This document shows positions 38,253 to 47,369 of a stretch of 64,000 nt of DNA, one piece after another. The notes beneath the pieces are model-generated. The model was not told the origin of the DNA. It saw nothing but the letters and a program-made list of their open reading frames with translations, and made no database searches. Position 1 is the stretch's first letter. Each line of letters opens with the position of its first letter. The position numbers were made by a program, and so were the translations under genes. This DNA is from UBA7446 sp038143535 (lineage in GTDB: Bacteria; Bacteroidota; Bacteroidia; Flavobacteriales; Flavobacteriaceae), in NCBI GenBank assembly GCA_038143535.1, contig JAYQMD010000001.1, forward strand, positions 868,001 to 932,000, given 5' to 3'.

Positions 38253-40010
38253 TTGCGCGCGCTTCAATATCTTAATCGTTATTTCAAGAAATATAAATTC
38301 CTATTACTTTTAGGATTGCTATTTACTGTTTCCTCACGTGTGTTTGCCGTACTGGCTCCTAGCCTTGTCGGAGATTCGATTACGGCCATCGAGCAGTTTG
38401 TGCGAAGTGGAGAAACAGATTTGACCAACATCAAAAGACTGCTTTTAACCAACATTGCGCTAATTGTGGGTGCAGCACTTGTTTCTGGAATATTCACTTT
38501 TAGCATGCGCCAAACCATCATCAATGTTTCTAGGCATATTGAATATGACCTAAAAAACACGGTCTACAACCACTATCAAAAACTCTCTTTGCGCTTCTAT
38601 AAACAAAACCGCGTTGGTGACTTAATGAGTCGCATCAGTGAAGACGTATCTCGTGTGCGTATGTATGTAGGGCCAGCACTGATGTACAGCATCAACACAG
38701 TGACACTTTTTGTTATCGTGATCAGCTATATGATAAGCGTAGCCCCTAAACTGACCTTATACACGCTCTTACCGCTTCCCATATTGTCTTTTCTTATATA
38801 CCGACTGAGCAGGGCCATACACGAACGCAGCACCCTAGTTCAGCAAATGCTGTCGAAGCTGTCTACTTTTAGCCAAGAATCTTTTAGCGGAATCAATGTC
38901 ATTAAATCTTATGCGATCGAAACAAATAGAACCCATGTGATGACAGCTATATCAAAGGAAAGCAAAACCAAAAACATGTCATTGGTACAGGTTCAAGCAT
39001 GGTTTTTCCCTCTGATGATTTTACTGATTGGTATCAGTAATATCTTGGTTGTTTTAATTGGAGGAAACCAATACATCAATGGGCAAATTGAGTTGGGAGT
39101 TTTAGCCGAATTTATTATTTACGTAAACATGCTCACTTGGCCCGTTGCAACTGTGGGTTGGGTAACCTCCATCGTACAACAAGCAGAAGCTTCCCAAAAA
39201 CGCATCAACGAATTTTTGGGCCAAGAACCCGACATTCAAGACGGCATTAGTGCCAATAAAAAACCAGAGAGGTTTGACATCCGCTTTGAGAAGGTTAATT
39301 TTATATATGATGATACCGGAATTCAAGCAATTAAGAACGTGTCCTTTAGTTTGGAGTCAGGGAAAACCTTAGCCGTAATGGGCCCGACAGGATCCGGTAA
39401 AACAACACTTTTACAGCTATTATCTAAAACCTATTTGCCCCATTCAGGCAAAGTGTATTTGGGTGGTTTCGCGTTGGACAAATATGCGCAAAAAAACATT
39501 CGTAAAATCATGGGTGTTGTGCCGCAACAACCTTTTCTTTTTTCAGATACTATAGCGCACAACATACGCTTTGGTAAACCCGATGCTACTGAACAAGAAA
39601 TTGAAAAAGCGACAAAACAAGCAGCGGTACACAAAAACATTGTCGAATTTAGTGCAGGCTATGAAACCATGCTTGGAGAACGTGGGATCACGCTCTCTGG
39701 TGGTCAAAAGCAACGGGTGTCAATTGCACGTGCCTTGATTAAAAATCCTAAAATTCTTTTGCTAGACGATTGCCTCTCAGCAGTTGATACGGAGACAGAA
39801 GAGGCAATTCTGAATGCCCTTAAAAAGAACAACAAAGACACTACCACCATAATTGTTTGCCACCGGGTTTCATCGGCAAAAAATGCAGATTATATTCTGA
39901 TACTCAAAGATGGAGAAATCGTCCAATACGGCACACACAAAGACCTTGTTAGCCAAGCGGGATACTATAAAGAACTCTACAAAGAACAGCACATAGAAGA
40001 AGAAATCTAA
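38253..40010 (+). CDS. ABC transporter, fused membrane and ATPase domains (MdlB/MsbA-type exporter)
   Basis: Homodimeric-type exporter half, 585 residues. Residues 15-310 hold six membrane helices with FYKQNRVGDLMSRISEDVSRVR, the usual coupling-helix region. Residues 335-580 are the ATPase, with Walker A GPTGSGKTT, Q-loop VPQQPFLF, signature LSGGQKQR and Walker B ILLLDDCLSAVD. The substrate is unknown; lipid or drug export is typical. The start appears to be TTG at 38253, since the family sequence begins RALQYLNRYFKKYK and no ATG is available. TATCTTCG near 38232 is a near-consensus -7 box. It is divergent from nusB. Confidence 0.9.
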   Translation: MRALQYLNRYFKKYKFLLLLGLLFTVSSRVFAVLAPSLVGDSITAIEQFVRSGETDLTNIKRLLLTNIALIVGAALVSGIFTFSMRQTIINVSRHIEYDLKNTVYNHYQKLSLRFYKQNRVGDLMSRISEDVSRVRMYVGPALMYSINTVTLFVIVISYMISVAPKLTLYTLLPLPILSFLIYRLSRAIHERSTLVQQMLSKLSTFSQESFSGINVIKSYAIETNRTHVMTAISKESKTKNMSLVQVQAWFFPLMILLIGISNILVVLIGGNQYINGQIELGVLAEFIIYVNMLTWPVATVGWVTSIVQQAEASQKRINEFLGQEPDIQDGISANKKPERFDIRFEKVNFIYDDTGIQAIKNVSFSLESGKTLAVMGPTGSGKTTLLQLLSKTYLPHSGKVYLGGFALDKYAQKNIRKIMGVVPQQPFLFSDTIAHNIRFGKPDATEQEIEKATKQAAVHKNIVEFSAGYETMLGERGITLSGGQKQRVSIARALIKNPKILLLDDCLSAVDTETEEAILNALKKNNKDTTTIIVCHRVSSAKNADYILILKDGEIVQYGTHKDLVSQAGYYKELYKEQHIEEEI

Positions 40011-40015
40011 TTGCT

Positions 40016-40047
40016 AAAGATTTGTACTTTAGTAAAACCAAATCTTT
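40016..40047 (+). repeat. Hairpin after the ABC exporter gene
   Basis: AAAGATTTG (40016-40024) and CAAATCTTT (40039-40047) form a perfect 9-bp stem with a 14-base loop, directly after the exporter stop and five bases before the remnant PUR-like ATG. It could be a weak terminator or a leader structure. Confidence 0.5.
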
Positions 40048-40051
40048 ATTT

Positions 40052-40330
40052 ATGTCCAAAACTGAATACTAAAAAAGTGTCAGAGAGGGTTACTTGCACG
40101 CAGGCTTTAGACACTATTTTTTTGTTGTGAAAGAAATAAAAGTCAAAAATTAATTCTTGATGATTACCGAATCTAAAAAATCGCCGACAAACAATGCCGT
40201 GGTCAAACACAAAATCTTTATCTACAAAGAGCACCTTGAAGGATTTCAATCGTTTTATCCGAATCCATTTCGTTTATCAAAAAGTAAAAAGAGACGAGGT
40301 TATTCGATGATATTTTTTCGCTATTTTTGA
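40052..40330 (+). pseudogene. PUR-alpha-like (DUF3276) nucleic-acid-binding protein, broken by two nonsense codons
   Basis: Reading from ATG 40052 gives a protein interrupted by TAA at 40070 and TAA at 40151. The pieces AGFRHYFFVVKEI, then FLMITESKK and KHKIFIYKEHLEGFQ match, in order, the core of bacterial PUR-alpha/DUF3276 proteins (xAGxRxYFxDV, YLTITESKK, KHKIFLYKEDF). In flavobacteria this gene commonly neighbours the same ABC exporter and nusB, which supports the call. The end (after FQSF) is unlike the family and runs to TGA at 40328. A 56-codon ORF from the in-frame ATG at 40160 could still be translated. Confidence 0.75.
40322..40329 (+). promoter_or_regulatory. Predicted -7 box of the thioredoxin-like gene
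   Basis: TATTTTTG, 11 bases before ATG 40341. It lies over the last codons of the broken PUR-like gene. A -33 TTG is not evident. Confidence 0.55.
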
Positions 40331-40340
40331 AAAAAAAGAA

Positions 40341-40898
40341 ATGGCACGCACTCCTTCAAATATGTTGGCCTTAGGCACACAAGCACCTGATTTTTCATTG
40401 CCCAATACCATAGATGGCAAAACACATACTTTTGAAAACAGCAGCGGGGCAAATGGCACCGTTGTGATGTTTATTTGCAACCTTTGTCCTTATGTCATCC
40501 ATGTGATGGAAGGCATCACGGCCATGGCTAAAGCGTATCAAGACAAGGGAATTGGATTTGTAGCCATTTCCAGTAATGATGTGGCAAACTATCCCGACGA
40601 CGATCCGGCATTGATGAAAGAAACAGCTGAAAAATACGGTTTTAGTTTTCCATATTTATATGACGAAAGTCAAGATGTAGCTAAAGAATACGATGCTGCT
40701 TGTACACCAGACTTTTATCTTTTTGATAGCAGAAAAAATTTGGTATACCGCGGTCAAATGGATAGCTCAAGACCTAAAAACGATTTGCCTGTAACAGGAA
40801 AAGATCTGCGCGCCGCAATGGATGCCCTCATCTTTGGAAAAACCATTGACACGCTTCAAAAACCCAGTCTGGGTTGTAATATAAAGTGGAAAGTTTAG
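40341..40898 (+). CDS. Thioredoxin-like (AhpC/TSA/redoxin family) protein
   Basis: A 185-residue thioredoxin-fold protein without a signal peptide. Residues MLALGTQAPDFSLPN and the CxxC-like motif MFICNLCPYVIHV near residue 50 match a redoxin group that has FICNHCP. DPALMKETAEKYGFSFPYLYDES and AACTPDFYLFD (cis-Pro region) complete the fold. It is probably a cytoplasmic thiol reductase or peroxiredoxin-like protein; the partner is unknown. The last 4 bases overlap the convergent PPIase gene. Confidence 0.85.
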   Translation: MARTPSNMLALGTQAPDFSLPNTIDGKTHTFENSSGANGTVVMFICNLCPYVIHVMEGITAMAKAYQDKGIGFVAISSNDVANYPDDDPALMKETAEKYGFSFPYLYDESQDVAKEYDAACTPDFYLFDSRKNLVYRGQMDSSRPKNDLPVTGKDLRAAMDALIFGKTIDTLQKPSLGCNIKWKV

Positions 40899-41827
40899 CT
40901 TACGCCTACCAATTCTACGTCAAAAATAAGGGTAGCATCTGGGGGAATTACACCACCTGCACCCCTGGCGCCATAACCTAAGTCACTAGGAACAACAAAA
41001 CGCGCCTTGTCCCCTACAGATAACAGTTGAATGCCTTCGTCCCAACCAGGGATTACTTGGCCTATTCCAAGTTTAAATTCAATGGGTTGATTTCGCTTAT
41101 AAGATGAATCAAAAACAGTTCCGTCTAAGAGTTGTCCTTTGTAATGAACAGAAACCGTTTTCCCTTTTTCAGAAGCCACACCATCGCCGCGCTGAATAAA
41201 CTGATAGCGCAGTCCCGAAGCTGTTTTTTCAAAACCAGCAGCGACTTTTTCAAGTACTTTTTCTTGTGCTTCTTTTGCCTCACGTAAACGTTGTTCACGA
41301 CTGCCTTCAAAAACCCTAAAAGTTTCTACAGCATTAAAGGCCGCTGCTTCGTCGCCAATGCGTTCAATTACAAGCGATTCAATACGATCGCCTTGCGCAA
41401 CCTGATCAACCACATCTTGACCTTCAACGACAAAACCGAAAACGGTGTGTTTTCCATCTAACCAAGGTGTTTCGTTGTGGGTAATGAAAAACTGACTTCC
41501 ATTGGTACCCGGTCCAGCATTTGCCATAGACAAAACGCCAGGCTTGTCATGTTTTAAGTCTGGGTGGAATTCATCGTCAAATTGATAACCCGGGCCACCA
41601 ACGCCAGTACCTTCTGGGCATCCGCCTTGAATCATAAAATTTTCTATAACACGGTGAAAAGTCATGCCATCGTAGTAAGGGGTTCCTTGTGCCTTGTGAG
41701 AATTCTCGAGATTGCCTTCGGCAAGCGCAACAAAATTACCAACCGTACCTGGTGTTTCTTCGTGTGTTAAACGAATTTTGATTGATCCTTTTGGTGTCGT
41801 GAAAACAGCGAATATACCTTCTTTCAT
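40895..41827 (-). CDS. Cytoplasmic peptidyl-prolyl isomerase: cyclophilin plus FKBP domain
   Basis: A 310-residue two-domain PPIase without an export signal. Residues 1-165 are a cyclophilin: LTHEETPGTVGNFVALAEG, FHRVIENFMIQGGCPEG, MANAGPGTNGSQFFIT and WLDGKHTVFG. Residues 215-310 are a canonical FKBP: VSVHYKGQLLDGTVFDSS, IPGWDEGIQLLSVGDKARFVVPSDLGYG and IPPDATLIFDVELVGV. The active-site residues of both are intact, unlike the FKBP half of the lipoprotein paralogue at 12214-13299, which has diverged more. TATTTTCG on the minus strand upstream is a near-consensus -7 box. Confidence 0.92.
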   Translation of the reverse strand: MKEGIFAVFTTPKGSIKIRLTHEETPGTVGNFVALAEGNLENSHKAQGTPYYDGMTFHRVIENFMIQGGCPEGTGVGGPGYQFDDEFHPDLKHDKPGVLSMANAGPGTNGSQFFITHNETPWLDGKHTVFGFVVEGQDVVDQVAQGDRIESLVIERIGDEAAAFNAVETFRVFEGSREQRLREAKEAQEKVLEKVAAGFEKTASGLRYQFIQRGDGVASEKGKTVSVHYKGQLLDGTVFDSSYKRNQPIEFKLGIGQVIPGWDEGIQLLSVGDKARFVVPSDLGYGARGAGGVIPPDATLIFDVELVGVS

Positions 41828-41866
41828 AAGTGCTTTTTGATGCCTGCGAAAATAGACATAAAAAGA

Positions 41867-44068
41867 TTAGTTTGCCACCTCACTCATGAATTTAATTCTA
41901 AAAATACGCAAATCGTCCTCTTCATATTCACCATCAAATTCCTCAACGGCTTCTTGTATTTCGTTGTTTTCCGCTTCCATAAAGTATTCGTGAAGTTCTT
42001 CTTGCTGATCTTCATCAAAAAGATCGTCGATTGCGTATTGAATATTTACTTTAGTTCCAGCAAAAACAATGGTTTCCAGTTGGTCCAGAAAATTGGGAAG
42101 TTCCATTCCTTTGGCATCTGCAATATCACGAATAGGCAATTTCCTGTCGATATTTTGAATAATAAACAGTTTAAGCGCTGAATTTGCACCCGTGGTTTTG
42201 ATGACTAAATCTTCCGGTCTGGTGATGTCATTATCCTTGACGTAAGAGTCAATTAAATCAATAAAGGGTTTGCCGAATTTATTGGCTTTCCCCTCACCTA
42301 CTCCGTGAATGTTCTTTAACTCTTCAATAGTTATGGGATACTTAACAAGCATATCATTAATTGATGACTCTTCAAAGACGGCATAAGGAGGAACATTAAA
42401 CTTTTCTGCAACTTCTTTACGAAGTTTCATCAGTATTTTTTGAAGCTTTACCTCAAAGGAGGGTGTTCTAGCGGGTGCAGCAACAGCAACGCTATTGTCA
42501 TACAAATGATTTTCAGTCATTAAAAAGCTGTGTGGTTTTTCTAAAAAAGATAAGCTCTTATCGTTTAGCTTAATCACACCATAGGTTTCAATTTCCTTGG
42601 TAAGGTACCCCGCAACTAAAAGCTGTGATAACAAGGCTTTCCAATAGGCTTGGTCCTTTGTATTACCTGCGCCAAAAAAGGGATTTGATTGAATGCGGTG
42701 CGAAACCAAAATTGGCGTCTCTTTCCCTATCATAATGTGAACTAACTCTTTGATTTTGTACTGCTCGTTGGTATCTTCAATAGTTTTAATAATGAGCTCA
42801 ACTTCTTTTTGTGCTTCCGATCTTGGCTTTGGGTTTCGTGCATTGTCGTCCATTTCGGCACCTGCCCCGTTTACCGCGTCAAATTCCTCTCCAAAATAAT
42901 GCAATATGAATTTACGCCTAGACATTGAAGTTTCGGCATAAGCGACCATTTCTTGCAATAAGGCATAGCCAACTTCTTGTTCTGCAAGTGGCTTTCCAGC
43001 CATAAATTTCTCTAATTTCTCGATGTCTTTGTAGGCGTAAAAGGCCAAGCAATGGCCTTCGCCACCATCTCTACCCGCACGACCTGTTTCTTGATAATAA
43101 CTTTCAATACTTTTAGGGATATCGTGATGAACAACAAAGCGAACGTCTGGCTTGTCTATACCCATACCAAAAGCGATAGTCGCAACGATAACGTCGCAAT
43201 CTTCCTTGAGAAAACTATCTTGGTTGTGAACCCTTTGTTTGGTATCTAAACCTGCGTGATACGGCAAGGCATTAACACCATTGACTTGTAGCATTTGTGC
43301 CAATTCCTCCACACGTTTGCGCGACAAACAGTAAACTATACCAGACTTGCCCTTATGACTCTTTACAAATGAAATGATATCTCGGTCTACTTGCACTGTT
43401 TTTGGCCTTACTTCATAATACAGATTAGGCCTATTAAAGGAAGCCAAGTAGGTAGTGGCATCAGAAATATTAAGGTTCTTGAGTATATCTTCTTGCACTT
43501 TAGGGGTTGCGGTTGCTGTCAATCCAATGATGGGTATGTTGTCCCCTATGCGTTGCATGATGGATTTCAGGTTTCGATACTCTGGCCTAAAATCGTGTCC
43601 CCATTCTGAAATGCAATGCGCCTCATCAATGGCCAGAAAACTAATGGGAACCGTGCGTAAAAAAGCAACATAATCTTCTTTAGTTAGCGACTCTGGCGCT
43701 ACATACAACAGTTTGGTCAAGCCCGAACTGATGTCTTGCTTAACAATTTCGACCTGTGTTTTGCTCAAAGAGGAGTTTAAAACGTGTGCAATGCCATCGT
43801 TTTTGGAAATGCCACGAATAGCATCCACCTGATTTTTCATTAAAGCTATCAGTGGGGAAACCACAATGGCTGTTCCATGTTGCACAAGTGCAGGTAGTTG
43901 ATAACACAGTGACTTACCGCCACCAGTGGGCATAATAACAAAAGTATTCTCTTTATTAAGAACACTTTTAATGACGTCTTCTTGTAATCCTCTGAACTCG
44001 TTAAAACCAAAAAAATTCTTTAGAGAGGCTTTTAAATCAAGCTCTTTGCCATCGACCTGTAGCTTCAT
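41867..44068 (-). CDS. recQ: ATP-dependent DNA helicase RecQ
   Basis: 3'-5' DNA helicase of 733 residues. N-terminal helicase domains: Walker A MPTGGGKSLCYQLPAL near residue 50, AIDEAHCISEWGHDFRP (DEAH), TATATPKVQEDI, and motif VI YYQETGRAGRDG. The region where other RecQ proteins carry a four-cysteine zinc site has SRRKFILHYFGEEFD and then MDDNARNP with no cysteines. A winged-helix domain and an HRDC domain (EKFNVPPYAVFEESSINDML, near residue 545) follow, and the acidic C-terminus is rich in Asp and Glu. It is divergent from kpsF, the usual flavobacterial order. Confidence 0.93.
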   Translation of the reverse strand: MKLQVDGKELDLKASLKNFFGFNEFRGLQEDVIKSVLNKENTFVIMPTGGGKSLCYQLPALVQHGTAIVVSPLIALMKNQVDAIRGISKNDGIAHVLNSSLSKTQVEIVKQDISSGLTKLLYVAPESLTKEDYVAFLRTVPISFLAIDEAHCISEWGHDFRPEYRNLKSIMQRIGDNIPIIGLTATATPKVQEDILKNLNISDATTYLASFNRPNLYYEVRPKTVQVDRDIISFVKSHKGKSGIVYCLSRKRVEELAQMLQVNGVNALPYHAGLDTKQRVHNQDSFLKEDCDVIVATIAFGMGIDKPDVRFVVHHDIPKSIESYYQETGRAGRDGGEGHCLAFYAYKDIEKLEKFMAGKPLAEQEVGYALLQEMVAYAETSMSRRKFILHYFGEEFDAVNGAGAEMDDNARNPKPRSEAQKEVELIIKTIEDTNEQYKIKELVHIMIGKETPILVSHRIQSNPFFGAGNTKDQAYWKALLSQLLVAGYLTKEIETYGVIKLNDKSLSFLEKPHSFLMTENHLYDNSVAVAAPARTPSFEVKLQKILMKLRKEVAEKFNVPPYAVFEESSINDMLVKYPITIEELKNIHGVGEGKANKFGKPFIDLIDSYVKDNDITRPEDLVIKTTGANSALKLFIIQNIDRKLPIRDIADAKGMELPNFLDQLETIVFAGTKVNIQYAIDDLFDEDQQEELHEYFMEAENNEIQEAVEEFDGEYEEDDLRIFRIKFMSEVAN

Positions 44069-44129
44069 CGTGGGTTTTGTACATTTGTAACCACAATATA
44101 CGTTAAAACTGTTTATATATCAACAAAAA

Positions 44130-45093
44130 TTGAACAAATCCAAACACATATTAAAAGTTGCAGCTGTTGTAATTGAGCAGCAATCCGAGGCCATAGCTGG
44201 ATTGGCTCCTCAACTCAATAAAGATTTTGAACAAGTTGTTAATTGGGTCCATAAAGGCAAGGGGCGTTTGGTACTTACGGGTATTGGCAAAAGCGCTATT
44301 ATCGGCATGAAAATTAGCGCCACCCTAAATTCTACGGGTACAAAAAGTATTTTTATGCATGCTGCCGATGCCATTCACGGGGATTTGGGCATGATAGAAC
44401 AACAAGACATCGTACTCTGTCTGTCTAAAAGCGGTACTAGTGCAGAAATCAAAACACTTGTCCCACTATTAATAAATAGAGGGAATAAGCTAATCGGCAT
44501 GACATCCAACCCCACTTCTTTTCTTGCCCAAAATGCAGATGCAATTTTACATGTTGGCATACCAAAAGAAGCCGATCAAAACAATTTAGCACCAACCACA
44601 AGTACCACGGCACAGCTTGTTATGGGAGATGCACTGGCCATTTGCCTTATGGAGCTCTCCGGGTTTAAGGCTGAAGATTTTGCGCGCTCACATCCAGGAG
44701 GTGCACTGGGAAAAGCATTGAATGTTCAATTGGGACACTTACTACATTCGCATAAAAAGCCAGCGGTTACTCCCGATACTCCTATAAAAGCGGTGATCAA
44801 CGAGATTTCAACTAAGCTTGTAGGTGCAACAGCAGTCATCCAAGACAGTCAAGTTGTGGGTGTTGTAACAGATGGAGATTTGCGACGTATGATGCAAACA
44901 AGCGGCGATTTTTCAAAGTTGAAAGCAAAACATCATGGCAAAAAAACCCATCGTTTTAAGCAGTGACACCCTTGCTAAAGAAGCGTTAACGCTGATGCAA
45001 GAAAAAGAAATCAGTCAAATTATCGTTGTTGATGCCAATACCTACATGGGTATTGTACATATTCACGACATTCTAAACGAAGGTATTTATTAG
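44130..45093 (+). CDS. kdsD: Arabinose-5-phosphate isomerase (KpsF/GutQ/KdsD family), frameshifted
   Basis: Makes arabinose 5-phosphate, the first precursor of Kdo. The SIS domain is intact (LVLTGIGKSAIIGMKISATL, LCLSKSGTSAEIKTLVPL, and ALAICLMELSGFKAEDFARS). The tandem CBS region begins at about residue 205. Frame 3 ends at a TGA after THRFKQ, but the second CBS domain continues from 44935 in frame 1 (MAKKPIVLSSDTLAKEA, then IIVVDANTYMGIVHIHDIL). Removing one A from the run at 44927-44930 joins them into 320 residues, the normal length. The start is probably TTG 44130. TACATTTG at 44080-44087 is a candidate -7 box. Confidence 0.85.
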
Positions 45094-45096
45094 TGT

Positions 45097-45909
45097 ATGG
45101 ATAATAAAACCATGCCATTTCTTGATCACTTAGAGGAGTTGCGCTGGCACCTCATCCGCAGTATTTTATCTATAATCATCGCTGGTGGTGCTGCCTTTTT
45201 GGCCAAAGACTTTATCTTTGATGTCTTACTATTTGGCCCAAAGAAACAAGACTTCATTACTTACAAATGGCTTTGTAGCGCAGCACAAGCAATGAGCTTT
45301 GACGAAGGCTTCTGTATAGACGAGTTGCCTTTTAGGGTGCAAAGTAGAACTGTTGCAGGACAATTTTCTGCGCATATTTGGACGTCTATAACCGCGGGGT
45401 TCATCATCGCTTTTCCCTACATAATATACCAGCTGTGGAAATTTATCAGTCCGGGCATGCTTAAGCCAGAACGCAGACAGGCGCGCGGATTTATTGTTGT
45501 ATCTTCACTGTTGTTTTTCACAGGCGTATTGTTTGGTTATTTTGTTATCACGCCACTTTCCCTTCGCTTCTTGGGAACCTACAGCGTTAGTACTGAAATA
45601 TTCAATGACTTTGACCTGAGTAGTTATACCGCTCTTGTCCGTGCATCTATACTGTCAACAGGCTTTATTTTTGAGTTGCCCATATTGGTGTACTTCCTTA
45701 CTAAAATTGGTCTGATTACGCCTCATCTGATGCGCAAGTACCGCAAAATATCACTGGTAATTGTATTGACCCTCTCGGCTATTATTACGCCGCCAGATAT
45801 TGCTAGCCAAATTATTGTGGCCATTCCTATCATGATTTTATATGAAGTAAGTATCTTTATTTCGAAATCTGTTTACAAACGAATTCAAAGATCACAAAAA
45901 AAATCCTAA
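45097..45909 (+). CDS. tatC: Sec-independent protein translocase TatC
   Basis: Receptor subunit of the twin-arginine translocase in the inner membrane. The 270-residue protein has six predicted membrane helices. The start MPFLDHLEELRWHLIRSI carries the conserved LEELR motif that binds signal peptides. FITAGFIIAFPYIIYQLWKFISPGM and FELPILVYFLTKIGLI are family motifs. The loop between helices 1 and 2 is longer than in E. coli. The ATG is three bases after the kpsF stop, so it is cotranscribed with kpsF and lptB. Confidence 0.95.
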   Translation: MDNKTMPFLDHLEELRWHLIRSILSIIIAGGAAFLAKDFIFDVLLFGPKKQDFITYKWLCSAAQAMSFDEGFCIDELPFRVQSRTVAGQFSAHIWTSITAGFIIAFPYIIYQLWKFISPGMLKPERRQARGFIVVSSLLFFTGVLFGYFVITPLSLRFLGTYSVSTEIFNDFDLSSYTALVRASILSTGFIFELPILVYFLTKIGLITPHLMRKYRKISLVIVLTLSAIITPPDIASQIIVAIPIMILYEVSIFISKSVYKRIQRSQKKS

Positions 45910-45918
45910 CACCAACTT

Positions 45919-46659
45919 ATGAAGCTATACGCTGAAAATATAACCAAAACCTACAGAGGCAGGAAAGTAGTAAACAAGGTCTCGGTTACAGTAAACCAAG
46001 GTGAAATTATTGGGTTACTTGGACCCAACGGTGCTGGAAAAACAACCTCTTTCTACATGATTGTTGGTCTTATAAAGCCTTTGAGTGGTCATATTTACTT
46101 AGATAATACCGATATCACAAAATTTCCCATGTACAGGCGTGCCCAAAGCGGTATTGGCTATTTGGCACAAGAAGCATCCGTTTTTCGCAAACTTACCGTT
46201 GAGCAAAACATCAAAAGTGTTTTAGAATTGACCAAGTTGTCAAAAAAAGAACAGCACGACAAAATAGAGGCCTTGCTAGAAGAGTTTGGACTAAACCACA
46301 TCCGTAAAAATCGTGGAGATTTACTTTCTGGTGGTGAGCGCAGAAGAACAGAAATTGCACGAGCCCTTGCCACGGACCCAAAATTTGTACTCTTAGATGA
46401 ACCTTTTGCTGGGGTTGACCCAGTAGCCGTTGAGGATATTCAAAAAATTGTAGCCCACCTAAAAAAACGAAATATCGGTATCCTAATCACCGATCATAAT
46501 GTCCAAGAAACCTTGGCCATTACAGACCGTACTTACCTCATGTTCGAAGGGAAAATTTTAAAAAAAGGAACACCAGAAGAATTGGCGCAGGACGAGATGG
46601 TTCGCGAGGTATATCTAGGACAAAACTTCGAGTTGCGAAAAAAGAAGCTTACGCTTTAA
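45919..46659 (+). CDS. lptB: LPS export ABC transporter ATP-binding protein LptB
   Basis: ATPase of the LptB2FG complex that extracts LPS from the inner membrane. The 246-residue protein has Walker A GPNGAGKTTSFYMIVGL, Q-loop LAQEASVFRKLT, signature LLSGGERRRTEIARAL and Walker B VLLDEPFAGVDP. GERRR, FRKLT and PVAVEDIQ are LptB-specific. It has 9 bases between it and tatC, and its last 11 bases overlap the convergent pssA gene. Confidence 0.95.
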   Translation: MKLYAENITKTYRGRKVVNKVSVTVNQGEIIGLLGPNGAGKTTSFYMIVGLIKPLSGHIYLDNTDITKFPMYRRAQSGIGYLAQEASVFRKLTVEQNIKSVLELTKLSKKEQHDKIEALLEEFGLNHIRKNRGDLLSGGERRRTEIARALATDPKFVLLDEPFAGVDPVAVEDIQKIVAHLKKRNIGILITDHNVQETLAITDRTYLMFEGKILKKGTPEELAQDEMVREVYLGQNFELRKKKLTL

Positions 46660-47314
46660 GCCGCATATACAACATTCCAAAAAAGGCATAGGTCAGTACT
46701 GTTAAAGACAGTACTTGAGACCTGAAAATTAGTATTAAAGGAATAAATGTTACAGCAAATATCCAAAAAAAGTTTGATGGCTTGCCATTAACAAACTTTT
46801 GGCTAGGTAGCATGATTTTCGATACCATTAAAATAGTAAGTAATGCTACAACAACTGTGATTATTACAGGGTTAATTTCGTAAGGAATAAAGGGAATTCC
46901 TATGACAAACAAAGCAAATGCTGGGGTTGGTAAACCTTGAAAGTCCAATTGACTTGATGGGGTGATGTTAAAGCGTGCTAGTCTAAAAATCGACGCAAGG
47001 GTAACTACAAATGCTAAAAGGGAAAGCGGCACCAACTCATAAGACAAAAAGTCACTTAAATACTTATACATAAAATACCCTGGAACCACACCAAAGGAAA
47101 TTACATCACATAGCGAATCGAGTTGTTTACCAATTTCTGTAGTTGCTATGAATGCTCTGGCCACCAATCCATCGAAACTATCAAAAAAGACACCTATCAA
47201 TACCCATACAAGCGTTTTTTCGTAATTGCTTTCAAATAAAGAAAGTAAGGCCATACAACCTGAAAATCCGTTGAAAAGTGTAAGTATATTTGGCAAAAAT
47301 TTGATAATATTCAT
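46649..47314 (-). CDS. pssA: CDP-diacylglycerol-serine O-phosphatidyltransferase
   Basis: Integral membrane enzyme that makes phosphatidylserine, the precursor of phosphatidylethanolamine. The 221-residue protein has about six membrane helices. The CDP-alcohol phosphatidyltransferase motif is complete: DGLVARAFIATTEIGKQLDS, then D (DGxxAR...G...D...D). The class of short bacterial PssA with NIIKFLPNILTLFNGFSGCMAL at the start fits. Monocistronic. Confidence 0.93.
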   Translation of the reverse strand: MNIIKFLPNILTLFNGFSGCMALLSLFESNYEKTLVWVLIGVFFDSFDGLVARAFIATTEIGKQLDSLCDVISFGVVPGYFMYKYLSDFLSYELVPLSLLAFVVTLASIFRLARFNITPSSQLDFQGLPTPAFALFVIGIPFIPYEINPVIITVVVALLTILMVSKIMLPSQKFVNGKPSNFFWIFAVTFIPLILIFRSQVLSLTVLTYAFFGMLYMRLKA

Positions 47315-47369
47315 CAGTTATCGTTTTGTTTAAGCAATACAAACCTACACAAAATTGTACATTAGCAAA

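Noticed and set aside
40046..40249. 67-residue minus-strand ORF opposite the PUR-like remnant
   Set aside because: It is the antisense of the recognisable DUF3276 coding motifs on the plus strand.
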